DNA of 42,950 nucleotides from a virus: the IMG/VR virus record IMGVR_UViG_3300010151_000027, positions 1 to 42,950 of that record. One strand, written 5' to 3'. Position 1 is the stretch's first letter; each line of letters begins with the position of its first letter. This document shows positions 5,851-13,112 of this stretch, in pieces. The position numbers and the translations under genes were made by a program. The notes beneath the pieces were generated by a model. That model saw only the letters and a list, made by a program, of their open reading frames with translations, ran no database searches and had not been told where the DNA came from.

Positions 5851-5896
5851 GGAGGCTCCTTAACTAGCCAATAATGGCTTAACTAAACAAGAGGAG
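5851..5896 (+). promoter_or_regulatory. Structured leader before the beta-barrel gene
   Basis: The leader contains a hairpin AGCCA-ATAA-TGGCT (5866-5879). CTCCT (5856-5860) is complementary to AGGAG in the Shine-Dalgarno GAGGAG (5891-5896), so alternative pairing could mask the ribosome site. A leader of similar design precedes the next gene at 6384. The regulatory role is inferred. Confidence 0.4.
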
Positions 5897-5903
5897 AAAA
5901 TTT

Positions 5904-6314
5904 ATGAGAAAGTTAATTTTAACAATTACATTAGCATGTGCGTCATTAATGGCGACACAAGCACAAACAAAAGGTGACTGGTACGTTGGTACTGGTGATG
6001 TTGCAAACGTTGCTTGGACTGAGTGGTCAGTAACACCTACAGTTGGATATGCAGTGACAGACGCATTAGTATTAGGAGCATCTGTTTCACAAGTAGCTGA
6101 CGAATCTATGAATGTAGATGTGAATGTGAGATATTTCTTTAGAGGATATTTCGCATGCCTAGAATCTAACTTAAATTTGGATACTCAGGACATGAGTATC
6201 GGTGTTGGTAAAATGTTTACATTACGCGAAGGTGTATATGTAGACCCAAAAATCGTTTATGATACGGAGATGCAAACTACGAACCTAGGTTTAGGGTTCG
6301 GGTTTAGATTCTAA
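5904..6314 (+). CDS. Secreted outer-membrane beta-barrel-like protein, 136 aa
   Basis: A classic signal peptide (MRKLILTITLACASLMATQAQ) ends at TQAQ|T, followed by KGDWYVGTGDV and alternating hydrophobic/polar strands (VTPTVGYAVTDALVLGASVS; VNVRYFFRGYFACLESNLNL). The C-terminus GLGFGFRF ends in Phe, the hallmark of beta-barrels inserted by the BAM machinery. Mature length is about 115 residues, enough for a small barrel of six to eight strands. Host small OMPs of Bacteroidetes look like this, and similar proteins occur in marine phages. It may alter the infected cell's surface, for example in superinfection exclusion or envelope stress, but this is inference. It has a strong Shine-Dalgarno and a structured leader. 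Confidence 0.75.
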   Translation: MRKLILTITLACASLMATQAQTKGDWYVGTGDVANVAWTEWSVTPTVGYAVTDALVLGASVSQVADESMNVDVNVRYFFRGYFACLESNLNLDTQDMSIGVGKMFTLREGVYVDPKIVYDTEMQTTNLGLGFGFRF

Positions 6315-6330
6315 GTTTATAATAAGCGAG

Positions 6331-6377
6331 CTTCCTAATGGGTAATATTGCCCAATAACTAATTTAAAAAGAAGGAG
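6331..6377 (+). promoter_or_regulatory. Structured leader before the membrane-protein gene
   Basis: The near-perfect palindrome TGGGTAATATTGCCCA (6339-6354, one G-U) is preceded by CTTCCTAA (6331-6338) and followed by ATAACTAA and the Shine-Dalgarno GAAGGAG (6371-6377). The order of elements mirrors the leader at 5851-5896, suggesting a shared control of two envelope-protein genes. Confidence 0.4.
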
Positions 6378-6383
6378 ATAATT

Positions 6384-6608
6384 ATGGATTCAGTAATTAA
6401 GTATGTTACAGGATTTTTTGGTGGATTAGGTGCTATTTTTATGGCAGCAATTCCAGTAACAATTCTGTGGAACGTCTTAACTGGTGGTACTATATTCGGT
6501 ATGGATGTGGTTGCTAATCTTACAAATCTCATCAATCGCTTAGGTGAAGGTGGATTTGTTGGACTAGTCGTATTAGTACTGGTTGTATCATTCTTTACGA
6601 AGAAATAG
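6384..6608 (+). CDS. Small two-helix membrane protein, 74 aa
   Basis: The 74-residue protein has two hydrophobic segments, about residues 10-32 (GFFGGLGAIFMAAIPVTILW) and 54-71 (EGGFVGLVVLVLVVSFF), separated by a short Asn/Gly loop, and ends FFTKK. The size and topology would fit a holin-like or pore-forming peptide, but a better holin candidate exists at 37114. It shares a leader design with the upstream beta-barrel gene and is followed by a strong terminator, so the two form an envelope-protein unit. Confidence 0.7.
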   Translation: MDSVIKYVTGFFGGLGAIFMAAIPVTILWNVLTGGTIFGMDVVANLTNLINRLGEGGFVGLVVLVLVVSFFTKK

Positions 6609-6632
6609 TTTTTGAATGATAAGTAATAAAGG

Positions 6633-6660
6633 AAAAGCGCTATTTATAGCGCTTTTTTTT
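6633..6660 (+). terminator. Rho-independent terminator
   Basis: The stem AGCGCTA-TTTA-TAGCGCT (6636-6653), flanked by A-run and T-run that extend the pairing, is followed by eight or more Ts. It is the only textbook intrinsic terminator I found in the window and separates the early/membrane genes from the tail module. Confidence 0.92.
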
Positions 6661-6665
6661 ATTTG

Positions 6666-6675
6666 TATATTTATA
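6666..6675 (+). promoter_or_regulatory. TATATTTATA motif at head of the tail module
   Basis: The exact 10-mer lies just after the terminator and about 14 bases before the start codon at 6690, with AAGGAG in between. Its position directly after a terminator and ahead of a long structural operon is the strongest support in the window for a promoter role. Confidence 0.55.
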
Positions 6676-6689
6676 TATAAGGAGTAAAT

Positions 6690-7040
6690 ATGAGTGAAGA
6701 GTCACAAGAAATATTTAAAGGTAAGTCATTTGAAAGCTTATTAGAAGACATATATAATAATTCTAAAAAGAAAGAAGCGCAGATACAAATCTTAATTACA
6801 GAATTAAAACCAATGATTAAGAATATTGGAGACGCAATAATTATTGTTCCTTTAATTAAAGATTATATGGAAATTGCTGTAAAGAATGATGAAGCTTTAA
6901 TTAAAATGGCAGCTATTGTTCAGAAGGCACAGAATAGATCAGTAGGTGGAGAAGGTGGATTGATGTTAACAGAGCAAGAGAAGCGTCAGTTAATGGAAGA
7001 AGTAGAGAAAGTAGGTAGTAGTGTCAAAGTACGTAAATAA
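6690..7040 (+). CDS. Hypothetical protein at head of the baseplate operon, 116 aa
   Basis: A 116-residue, mainly helical acidic protein with a perfect Shine-Dalgarno (AAGGAG). Residues 28-75 form amphipathic helices (KEAQIQILITELKPMIKNIG; PLIKDYMEIAVKNDEALIKMA), and a Gly-rich linker (VGGEGGLML) leads to a charged C-terminal helix. I recall proteins of this type just upstream of baseplate hub genes in marine T4-like phages, which suggests a structural or assembly role, but I cannot name one. Its 3' end overlaps the next gene by 20 bases. Confidence 0.7.
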   Translation: MSEESQEIFKGKSFESLLEDIYNNSKKKEAQIQILITELKPMIKNIGDAIIIVPLIKDYMEIAVKNDEALIKMAAIVQKAQNRSVGGEGGLMLTEQEKRQLMEEVEKVGSSVKVRK

Positions 7041-8043
7041 ATATAAATCGAAATCTAGAGTAGATAGAGATCAATCTAGGATAATCGATACACCTGTAGC
7101 TAATCCTGTAACTTTAGGATCTGTTATTGATGTTATATCTCAAAACGGGAGGAGTATTGGAGATATTTTAGTTGCTGTAAAAAATGAAGATGGTACATTT
7201 ACGAATAAAGTTGCCTCATGTATGTCACCACACTTTATATCACTACCATTACCAAACGAACGAGTATCATTAATAAAGGATAGTACAACTGGTAAGTGGT
7301 ATTATATGACATCATTATCTAACCGTGGATTTGTTAATCACATGGGTAATGCTGCTAAGCGAGTATTTCAGCAAGATACTTCCGACCTGTATCATGGAAA
7401 GACGTTTATACCATCCCCCGCTTTACGATCTCTCAACATACATGAAGGTGATACCATCATACAAGGAAGAAGCGGTCAGAGTATTCGCTTTGGAAGTAAA
7501 TGGGAATCAGTGAATACACCTTGGAATGCAGATAGTGATGAAGGATTACCTATTATAGCAATTCGCTCAGGTGTATCACAAATCGAAAATTTAGATACAG
7601 ATTTCTCTTCAATATACTTAACATCTGGTCAAACACTACCTATAGTGCTTAAAAGTCAAATACCATCATCATACACAAAGCCGGATCTATATAATGAAAA
7701 TCAAATTGTTGTAACTAGTGATAGATTGATGCTATATAGTCAAGAAGATAGTATCATACTATCAAGTGCTAAAGATGTTGGTATATCAACTGATAAATGG
7801 GCAATAGATGTAACTACCTTAGTAGATCAGCTAACAGAATTATCTACTCTTGTAATTCAGCTATCAGAGCAAGTGTATCAGCAGGGGCTAAATTCTGCTA
7901 CTTCAACACACATTGGTAACCTAGGTGCACCAACATCTCCACCATCCAATGCACCAAATTTTTCACAGATAGCTACACAAGCGAGTACAATTAAGAGTCA
8001 GTTGCAACAAGTTAAAAATAAGTTAGATAATATGAAACAGTAA
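7021..8043 (+). CDS. gp5: Baseplate hub/spike protein with OB-fold, T4 gp5-like
   Basis: The 340-residue protein begins at GTG 7021 with GTAGGTAGT as a weak ribosome site; no ATG is available until about residue 68. Residues 25-95 resemble the phage OB-fold of central-spike proteins (NPVTLGSVIDVISQNGRSIG, then LPLPNERVSLI). HEGDTIIQGRSGQSIRFGSK (residues 141-160) is a recurring motif of gp5-type hub proteins in marine T4-like phages, followed by DFSSIYLTSGQ. The C-terminal 80 residues are helical (LTELSTLVIQLSEQV). No lysozyme domain or triple-stranded beta-helix repeat is visible, so it is shorter than T4 gp5. Role: central baseplate hub around the tail tip. Confidence 0.75.
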   Translation: MSKYVNKYKSKSRVDRDQSRIIDTPVANPVTLGSVIDVISQNGRSIGDILVAVKNEDGTFTNKVASCMSPHFISLPLPNERVSLIKDSTTGKWYYMTSLSNRGFVNHMGNAAKRVFQQDTSDLYHGKTFIPSPALRSLNIHEGDTIIQGRSGQSIRFGSKWESVNTPWNADSDEGLPIIAIRSGVSQIENLDTDFSSIYLTSGQTLPIVLKSQIPSSYTKPDLYNENQIVVTSDRLMLYSQEDSIILSSAKDVGISTDKWAIDVTTLVDQLTELSTLVIQLSEQVYQQGLNSATSTHIGNLGAPTSPPSNAPNFSQIATQASTIKSQLQQVKNKLDNMKQ

Positions 8044-8055
8044 TTATAACTTTCA

Positions 8056-8065
8056 TATATTTATT
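8056..8065 (+). promoter_or_regulatory. TATATTTATT motif upstream of gene at 8088
   Basis: A one-base variant of the recurrent 10-mer lies in the 44-base gap before the gene at 8088, with GAGGAGG between motif and start codon. Late-signal role inferred. Confidence 0.4.
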
Positions 8066-8087
8066 ATATGATACCTGAGGAGGATAT

Positions 8088-8459
8088 ATGAAATCAAAAC
8101 AATTAGCACAGATAATCCGTAAATTAGTGAAAGAAGAAGTGAAGAAGGAGATTCGTAGTTTATTAACAGAGTCTAATAATACACCTACTCCACAGACACG
8201 TACTAAATCTAAAAAGTATACACAGAATTCTGCATTAAATGATATACTTAACGAAACAGTTCAGTCAACAAATTACGATACATTGAAGACATTTAATGCA
8301 TCGGATGCACGAGCAGGATTTACTTCAATGCAGCAAAGTAATCCTATACCCGATAAAGATATTAGCGGTGCACCGATGAATCCGAGTAAAGTAACACCAG
8401 ATGTAATGAAAGCATTAACACGTGATTATAGAGAACTAGTAAAGAGATTTGATAAATAA
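8088..8459 (+). CDS. Hypothetical tail/baseplate-associated protein, 123 aa
   Basis: The Shine-Dalgarno GAGGAGG precedes the start. The protein opens with a charged helix (KQLAQIIRKLVKEEVKKEI), typical of small phage structural or scaffold-interacting proteins, then a Thr/Pro/Gln-rich linker (residues 32-45) and a C-terminal half with DARAGFTSMQQ and a final helix. It ends three bases before the gp25 gene and is surely co-expressed with the baseplate. Function unknown. Confidence 0.7.
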   Translation: MKSKQLAQIIRKLVKEEVKKEIRSLLTESNNTPTPQTRTKSKKYTQNSALNDILNETVQSTNYDTLKTFNASDARAGFTSMQQSNPIPDKDISGAPMNPSKVTPDVMKALTRDYRELVKRFDK

Positions 8460-8462
8460 GAT

Positions 8463-8867
8463 ATGCCAAATAAAAAGATAAATCCGTTAGATTTTAAAGA
8501 CGATATAGCTATCGGTGTAGGATTACCTATGAATTCTGATGTAGGTGGGTTTAAGTTAAACTATACAACAGAAGATCAGATACATTCTAATCTAAAGAAT
8601 TTAGTATTGACTATGAAAGGTGAGCGAGTAATGCATCCTACATTTGGATGTGGACTCTATCAAATATTATATGAACCTGCTATAGAGGGGGATTTATCAT
8701 TAGTAGCATTAGAGGCAGTTAGAGAATCTATTGCAGAATGGATGCCATATGTAACTGTACTAGATGCTGCTGTTACATTTGATAATAATACAGCAAATAT
8801 ATTAATTAGTTATGAAGTTAAAGAATTAGATATTAATAAGATTTTAAGTATGAGTGTTAAGGTGTAA
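8463..8867 (+). CDS. gp25: Baseplate wedge subunit, T4 gp25-like
   Basis: The 134-residue protein matches the GPW/gp25 family in length and layout: TTEDQIHSNLKNLVLTMKGE (residues 35-54) then RVMHPTFGCGLYQILYEP (55-72), the conserved 'GER-x-P-x-F-G-x-G-L' block, followed by an alpha/beta C-terminal part ending in beta-strand ILISYEVKELD. The fold resembles gp25 and other small wedge proteins that nucleate the sheath on the baseplate. Adjacent to gp6, as in many T4-like phages. It begins ATGCC three bases after the preceding stop. Confidence 0.92.
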   Translation: MPNKKINPLDFKDDIAIGVGLPMNSDVGGFKLNYTTEDQIHSNLKNLVLTMKGERVMHPTFGCGLYQILYEPAIEGDLSLVALEAVRESIAEWMPYVTVLDAAVTFDNNTANILISYEVKELDINKILSMSVKV

Positions 8868-8869
8868 TA

Positions 8870-10741
8870 ATGACTAAAGTAACAAAAGACGTAAAGTACA
8901 TCAATAAAGATTTCTCTGAATTTAGATCAAATCTCGTTGAATTTACTAAAAATTATTTTCCGAAAACATATAATGACTTTAATGAATCATCTCCAGGTAT
9001 GATGTTCATTGAATTAGCATCTTATGTTGGAGATGTGTTATCGTACTATACAGATTATGCGATGAAAGAGACCATGCTCCAGCATGCACAAGAAACAAAA
9101 AATATATATAATATCGCACAGACCTTCGGTTATAAACCAAAATTAGCATCATCAGCTAACGCTAGTGTTGATGTATTTCAACTTATACCTAGTACAGGTA
9201 CAGGTGCATCATCGAAGCCTGATTATGATTATGCGTTTACCCTCGAAGCAGGAGCACAGCTTAATACATCAAACAATATTATGTTTAGAACATTAGAGCC
9301 AGTAGATTTTAATCAATCAAGCTCAGTATCCCCTACAGATGTATCTGTATACCAAATCAATTCAACGACAGGTCAACCAGAAAAGTATTTATTAAAAAAA
9401 TCAACACCTGTCATTAGCGGTGAGTTGCGAACTAAAACAGTCACGGTAGGTAGTGGAGTTCCGTACTTTAAAGTATTAGTTGATGATGCTAATATAGTAG
9501 GTATTCAATCTGTAATAGATAGTGATGGTAATACATGGTATGAAGTTCCATATTTAGCTCAAGATACAATATTCGGTGAGTCTGTAAATACAGAAGCACA
9601 GGATCCTAATTTATCAACGGATAAAGTTGTAGCACCATATATATTGAAGTTAATAAAGACGTCGCGTCGATTTATAACACGTGTGACAGAGCATAATAAA
9701 ATCGAGTTACAGTTTGGTTCTGGAATATCATCAAACCCAGATGAAGAGATAATACCTACACCTACAAATATAGGTTCCCCACTACCTGGTGGTAAAACTA
9801 ACTTAGATACATCATTCGACCCAGCCAACTTCTTATATACTAATACGTATGGACAGTCACCTCAAAACACTACATTAACTATTACATATATTGTTGGTTA
9901 TGGTTTGAGTGCTAATGTATCGAGTAAAACGATAACAAATGTAACATCAAAAACAACTACATTTGATGCATCCAAGGACTTAACCGTTATTGCAAAAAAC
10001 GCAGCTATCGCTTCCCTTGAAGTAAATAATCCGCTACCTGCAACTGGAGGTACTAGTGTTGAATCGTTAGAGGAAATTAAAAATAATGCACTAGCTCATT
10101 TTGGTACACAAAATAGGATGGTTACGAAAGAGGATTATATAATACGAGCCTTATCTACTCCTAGCAGGTTTGGTAACATAACTAAAGCGTATATTGCAAC
10201 AGATGAACAGTTGTCTAGTGATAATATACCTGTAAACAATCCATTAGCAGTCAACATGTATGTACTCGGATATGATAAGAATAAAAACTTAACACCAGTA
10301 ACTACAAGTACTAAACAAAATCTAAAAACATATCTATCGCAATATAGAATGTTAACAGATGCGATCAATATAAAAGATGGTTATATCGTAAACTTTGGTA
10401 TTGATTTTGAGATAACATGCTTAGCAAATCAAAACTCACAAGCAGTATTACTAAAATGTGTACAAGCACTTAAAGATAAATTTAGTATAGATAAAATATC
10501 ATTCAGTACACCTATTATAATAAAAGATATATATTTAGCAATTGCTAATGTACATGGTGTACAATCTGTTATTGATGTACAACTTATAAACTATTACGAT
10601 GTAGATAGCGGATATTCAGGTAATAGTTATTCATTCGAATCTGCAACTCATAAAGGGGTAATATACCCGTCATTAGACCCATCTGTATTTGAGATAAAGT
10701 ATCCAGATACAGATATACGAGGTCGCGCAGTGACATATTAA
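8870..10741 (+). CDS. gp6: Baseplate wedge subunit, T4 gp6-like (baseplate J family)
   Basis: The 623-residue protein shows the gp6/gpJ signature near its N-terminus: FNESSPGMMFIELASYVGD followed by VLSYYTDYAMKETMLQHA (residues about 37-74), then IAQTFGYKPK. A central beta-rich part carries EEIIPTPTNIGSPLPG, and the C-terminal third contains ESLEEIKNNALAHFGTQNR and VTKEDYIIRALS, the conserved J-type block (about residues 400-430). gp6 dimers cross-link the six wedges into the inner baseplate ring. The start lies two bases after the gp25 stop. Length is close to T4 gp6 (660 aa). Confidence 0.93.
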   Translation: MTKVTKDVKYINKDFSEFRSNLVEFTKNYFPKTYNDFNESSPGMMFIELASYVGDVLSYYTDYAMKETMLQHAQETKNIYNIAQTFGYKPKLASSANASVDVFQLIPSTGTGASSKPDYDYAFTLEAGAQLNTSNNIMFRTLEPVDFNQSSSVSPTDVSVYQINSTTGQPEKYLLKKSTPVISGELRTKTVTVGSGVPYFKVLVDDANIVGIQSVIDSDGNTWYEVPYLAQDTIFGESVNTEAQDPNLSTDKVVAPYILKLIKTSRRFITRVTEHNKIELQFGSGISSNPDEEIIPTPTNIGSPLPGGKTNLDTSFDPANFLYTNTYGQSPQNTTLTITYIVGYGLSANVSSKTITNVTSKTTTFDASKDLTVIAKNAAIASLEVNNPLPATGGTSVESLEEIKNNALAHFGTQNRMVTKEDYIIRALSTPSRFGNITKAYIATDEQLSSDNIPVNNPLAVNMYVLGYDKNKNLTPVTTSTKQNLKTYLSQYRMLTDAINIKDGYIVNFGIDFEITCLANQNSQAVLLKCVQALKDKFSIDKISFSTPIIIKDIYLAIANVHGVQSVIDVQLINYYDVDSGYSGNSYSFESATHKGVIYPSLDPSVFEIKYPDTDIRGRAVTY

Positions 10742-10752
10742 GGTAATGTGAT

Positions 10753-11832
10753 ATGATATATTCAATATTTCCATCCAAAGATGCGACATTATATGAGCAG
10801 AATGGAGCAATGAACAGTGGTATAGATGAGATACTAGAGTTAACTAAAATAGTGTCTGCATCTAATACACCAAATATATTCAATACACGTATTGCAATAG
10901 ATTTCGATACTACCGATATATCTGCATCTGTAGCTTCTGGTGAAATAGCAAGTCCATTAGGAGAATCACCGAAATTTTATTTAAAAGTATTTAATGTATC
11001 ACAAGATCAAGTACCATATGAATATACGCTAGCAGCTATGCCAATATCAGAATCGTGGTCTATGGGGTTAGGTAGATCGACAAACGACCCTGTAACTAAA
11101 AATGGTGTTAGCTGGGTATATAAAGATGATTACGTAATAGGGAATGAATGGAGATCAGCTGGTGGCTCTACTTACACATCATCTGAGTTTGTGATAGCAC
11201 AAACGTTTAATAATACATCCGGTGATATAAATATGGATGTTACATCTATTATAACTGGATCATGGAGCGGTGGTAGTATATCAAACTTAAACAATGGTAT
11301 ATTGATAACACGATCAGGCTCACAAGAGACAGACGGTATAAGGTATGGATCACTAAAGTATTTCTCAAACGAGACGCATACTATATATCCACCTAGATTA
11401 GAAGTTAAATGGGATGACTCTAGTTTTAATACAGGGTCCTTAACAGCACTTGACAGTGATAATATAACTATATCTAATACTAATCTACAGAGTGAATATA
11501 GCGAACATGCGAAAGTAAGAGTTAAGTTATTAGCTAGAGAATTATATCCTACTAAGACATACACTACAGCTAGTGTATCAGCATCACCTAAATATATACC
11601 GTCATCATCATATTATTCGATAATAGATGCATCTACGGATGAGATTATAATACCTTTTGATACATTATATACTAAGATAAGCGTAGATATAAATGGAAAT
11701 TACTTTAATTTATGGATGAATAGCTTGCTACCGGAACGATTATATAAAATAGGAATTAGAGTAGACCATAGGCAGTACACAAACCAGCAAGAATATTTTA
11801 CTTGCCCAACCCTCTTTAAGGTTAATAGATAA
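10753..11832 (+). CDS. Tail/baseplate structural protein, 359 aa
   Basis: The protein is beta-rich, Ser/Thr-rich and low in Cys. It opens MIYSIFPSKDATLYEQNG, resembling the start of DNRLRE-type structural modules ('dat-i-y' beta-sandwich), with ISESWSMGLGRS (about residues 97-108), WSGGSISNLNNGILI (about 170-184) and a C-terminal second domain with KVRVKLLARELYPTKTY. It lies between gp6 and further structural genes and overlaps the next gene by one base (TAATG). I recall homologues in marine T4-like phages annotated only as structural proteins. Its position suggests an outer baseplate wedge component. Confidence 0.75.
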   Translation: MIYSIFPSKDATLYEQNGAMNSGIDEILELTKIVSASNTPNIFNTRIAIDFDTTDISASVASGEIASPLGESPKFYLKVFNVSQDQVPYEYTLAAMPISESWSMGLGRSTNDPVTKNGVSWVYKDDYVIGNEWRSAGGSTYTSSEFVIAQTFNNTSGDINMDVTSIITGSWSGGSISNLNNGILITRSGSQETDGIRYGSLKYFSNETHTIYPPRLEVKWDDSSFNTGSLTALDSDNITISNTNLQSEYSEHAKVRVKLLARELYPTKTYTTASVSASPKYIPSSSYYSIIDASTDEIIIPFDTLYTKISVDINGNYFNLWMNSLLPERLYKIGIRVDHRQYTNQQEYFTCPTLFKVNR

Positions 11833-13112
11833 TGGCAACTAGCGGAGCAAATAACGAGGCACAGCAAACTTCCCGTGAATCTGAGACTATAGATACTTCG
11901 TATCCATATAACGTTGCAGATGGTTGGGGATCAAATGTGCTATTGCATAATGATAGAGTTATTGTGACTGATGAACCATCATCCCCTACCAACGCTGGTA
12001 TAGCTCGTAGGTTAAATGAAGCACGTGGAATAGATTATGATATCTTACAAGAACATATTGATGATACTATATATGAGTTAATACCAACACCACCACCATT
12101 GCCTAATAAACCACCTGAAAGCGGTAGAGAGCCTGATGGAAGAGGATATTGGGTTAATAAACTTATTGTTGCTAATTGGTATGATATATATGAATCAGGC
12201 GGCTCAACTAATCCTGAAAAAGATGTACACGCTGGTTGGACAAGAAGATGGGCTCATGATAGACCTGCAAGATATGGAATAAATCCAAAATATAGATTTT
12301 ATACAGGCGATAATCCACTTTTTTATATATATAATCCTACAAGCCATTATGACCCAAATTTATCTACAGCTGATGGACATGATGGATGGAAATCAATTTT
12401 TCAGCGTGTGTTACCCGATTCAATTATATGGAAGATAAATGGACAAGAAGTGCATAGAGGTAATTATTTACAACTCTTTAATGTAAAAAAAGCTGATGCT
12501 GAAAAATTATTAACAGTTGATATTAATAACGCTGCCGGTACATTATCACAAACTATTATGTTTGAGATAAAAGATTCTGATGATTTTGGTGATGAAGAGA
12601 GTTTATCTGCAAAATATCAAGGGTTTTTTAGCTATAATCCTACAATAGATTCAAACAGAGGTAAAGCTGAATGGAGAGAAGATCCTAGATATCAACCTAG
12701 ACGTGTTAAGTTTCAAATACATTGGAATAACTATGGTAATGGTAAAAACAAAAAACGTAACTTTAACGATAGAAAACCATCTATAAAAATTGATGGAGTT
12801 CAGATGGTAAATAACCTTGTAGATGAAAACGGTAACCTAATAGACATACCAAACGGTGTTTATGCTGAGCAAGGAAGACTTGATTATGTGGAAGATAAAT
12901 GGATAAGAAGTGCATATACGTTTTATTTTGAAAAGCCGCCCGGGCCTTTATCATTAGAAATATATACAGACTTTAACATTGTTAAAAGCTGGAAACGAAA
13001 AAAACGTAGATTTTATAGAAATTATGAATATACTATTGATTTAGATTCATCTTTAGATGATGTTATAGATTTAGGTATTATTAACGTAGGTAGTGAAGAT
13101 GGGGATAGATAA
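11832..13112 (+). CDS. Probable baseplate/tail structural protein, 426 aa
   Basis: The 426-residue protein starts at an ATG overlapping the upstream stop by one base and overlaps the next start in the same way. A Ser/Thr/Glu-rich N-terminus is followed by a Pro-rich linker (ELIPTPPPLPNKPPESGR, about residues 78-95) and a Trp/Tyr-rich region with many aromatic-Gly motifs (GYWVNKLIVANWYDIYESGG; GWTRRWAHDRPARYG). The C-terminal 150 residues are basic and beta-rich (RRVKFQIHWNNYGNGKNKKR). No known family is recognised. The overlaps and location argue for a structural role in the baseplate periphery. Confidence 0.7.
   Translation: MATSGANNEAQQTSRESETIDTSYPYNVADGWGSNVLLHNDRVIVTDEPSSPTNAGIARRLNEARGIDYDILQEHIDDTIYELIPTPPPLPNKPPESGREPDGRGYWVNKLIVANWYDIYESGGSTNPEKDVHAGWTRRWAHDRPARYGINPKYRFYTGDNPLFYIYNPTSHYDPNLSTADGHDGWKSIFQRVLPDSIIWKINGQEVHRGNYLQLFNVKKADAEKLLTVDINNAAGTLSQTIMFEIKDSDDFGDEESLSAKYQGFFSYNPTIDSNRGKAEWREDPRYQPRRVKFQIHWNNYGNGKNKKRNFNDRKPSIKIDGVQMVNNLVDENGNLIDIPNGVYAEQGRLDYVEDKWIRSAYTFYFEKPPGPLSLEIYTDFNIVKSWKRKKRRFYRNYEYTIDLDSSLDDVIDLGIINVGSEDGDR

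Noticed and set aside
6384-6608. The two-helix membrane protein as the main holin
   Set aside because: Possible by topology, but the protein at 37114 matches a known holin family far better, so I left this one unassigned.
11172-11564. Antisense 130-residue open frame
   Set aside because: It lies fully inside the 359-residue structural gene, has no ribosome site or plausible domain, and is a by-product of codon bias.
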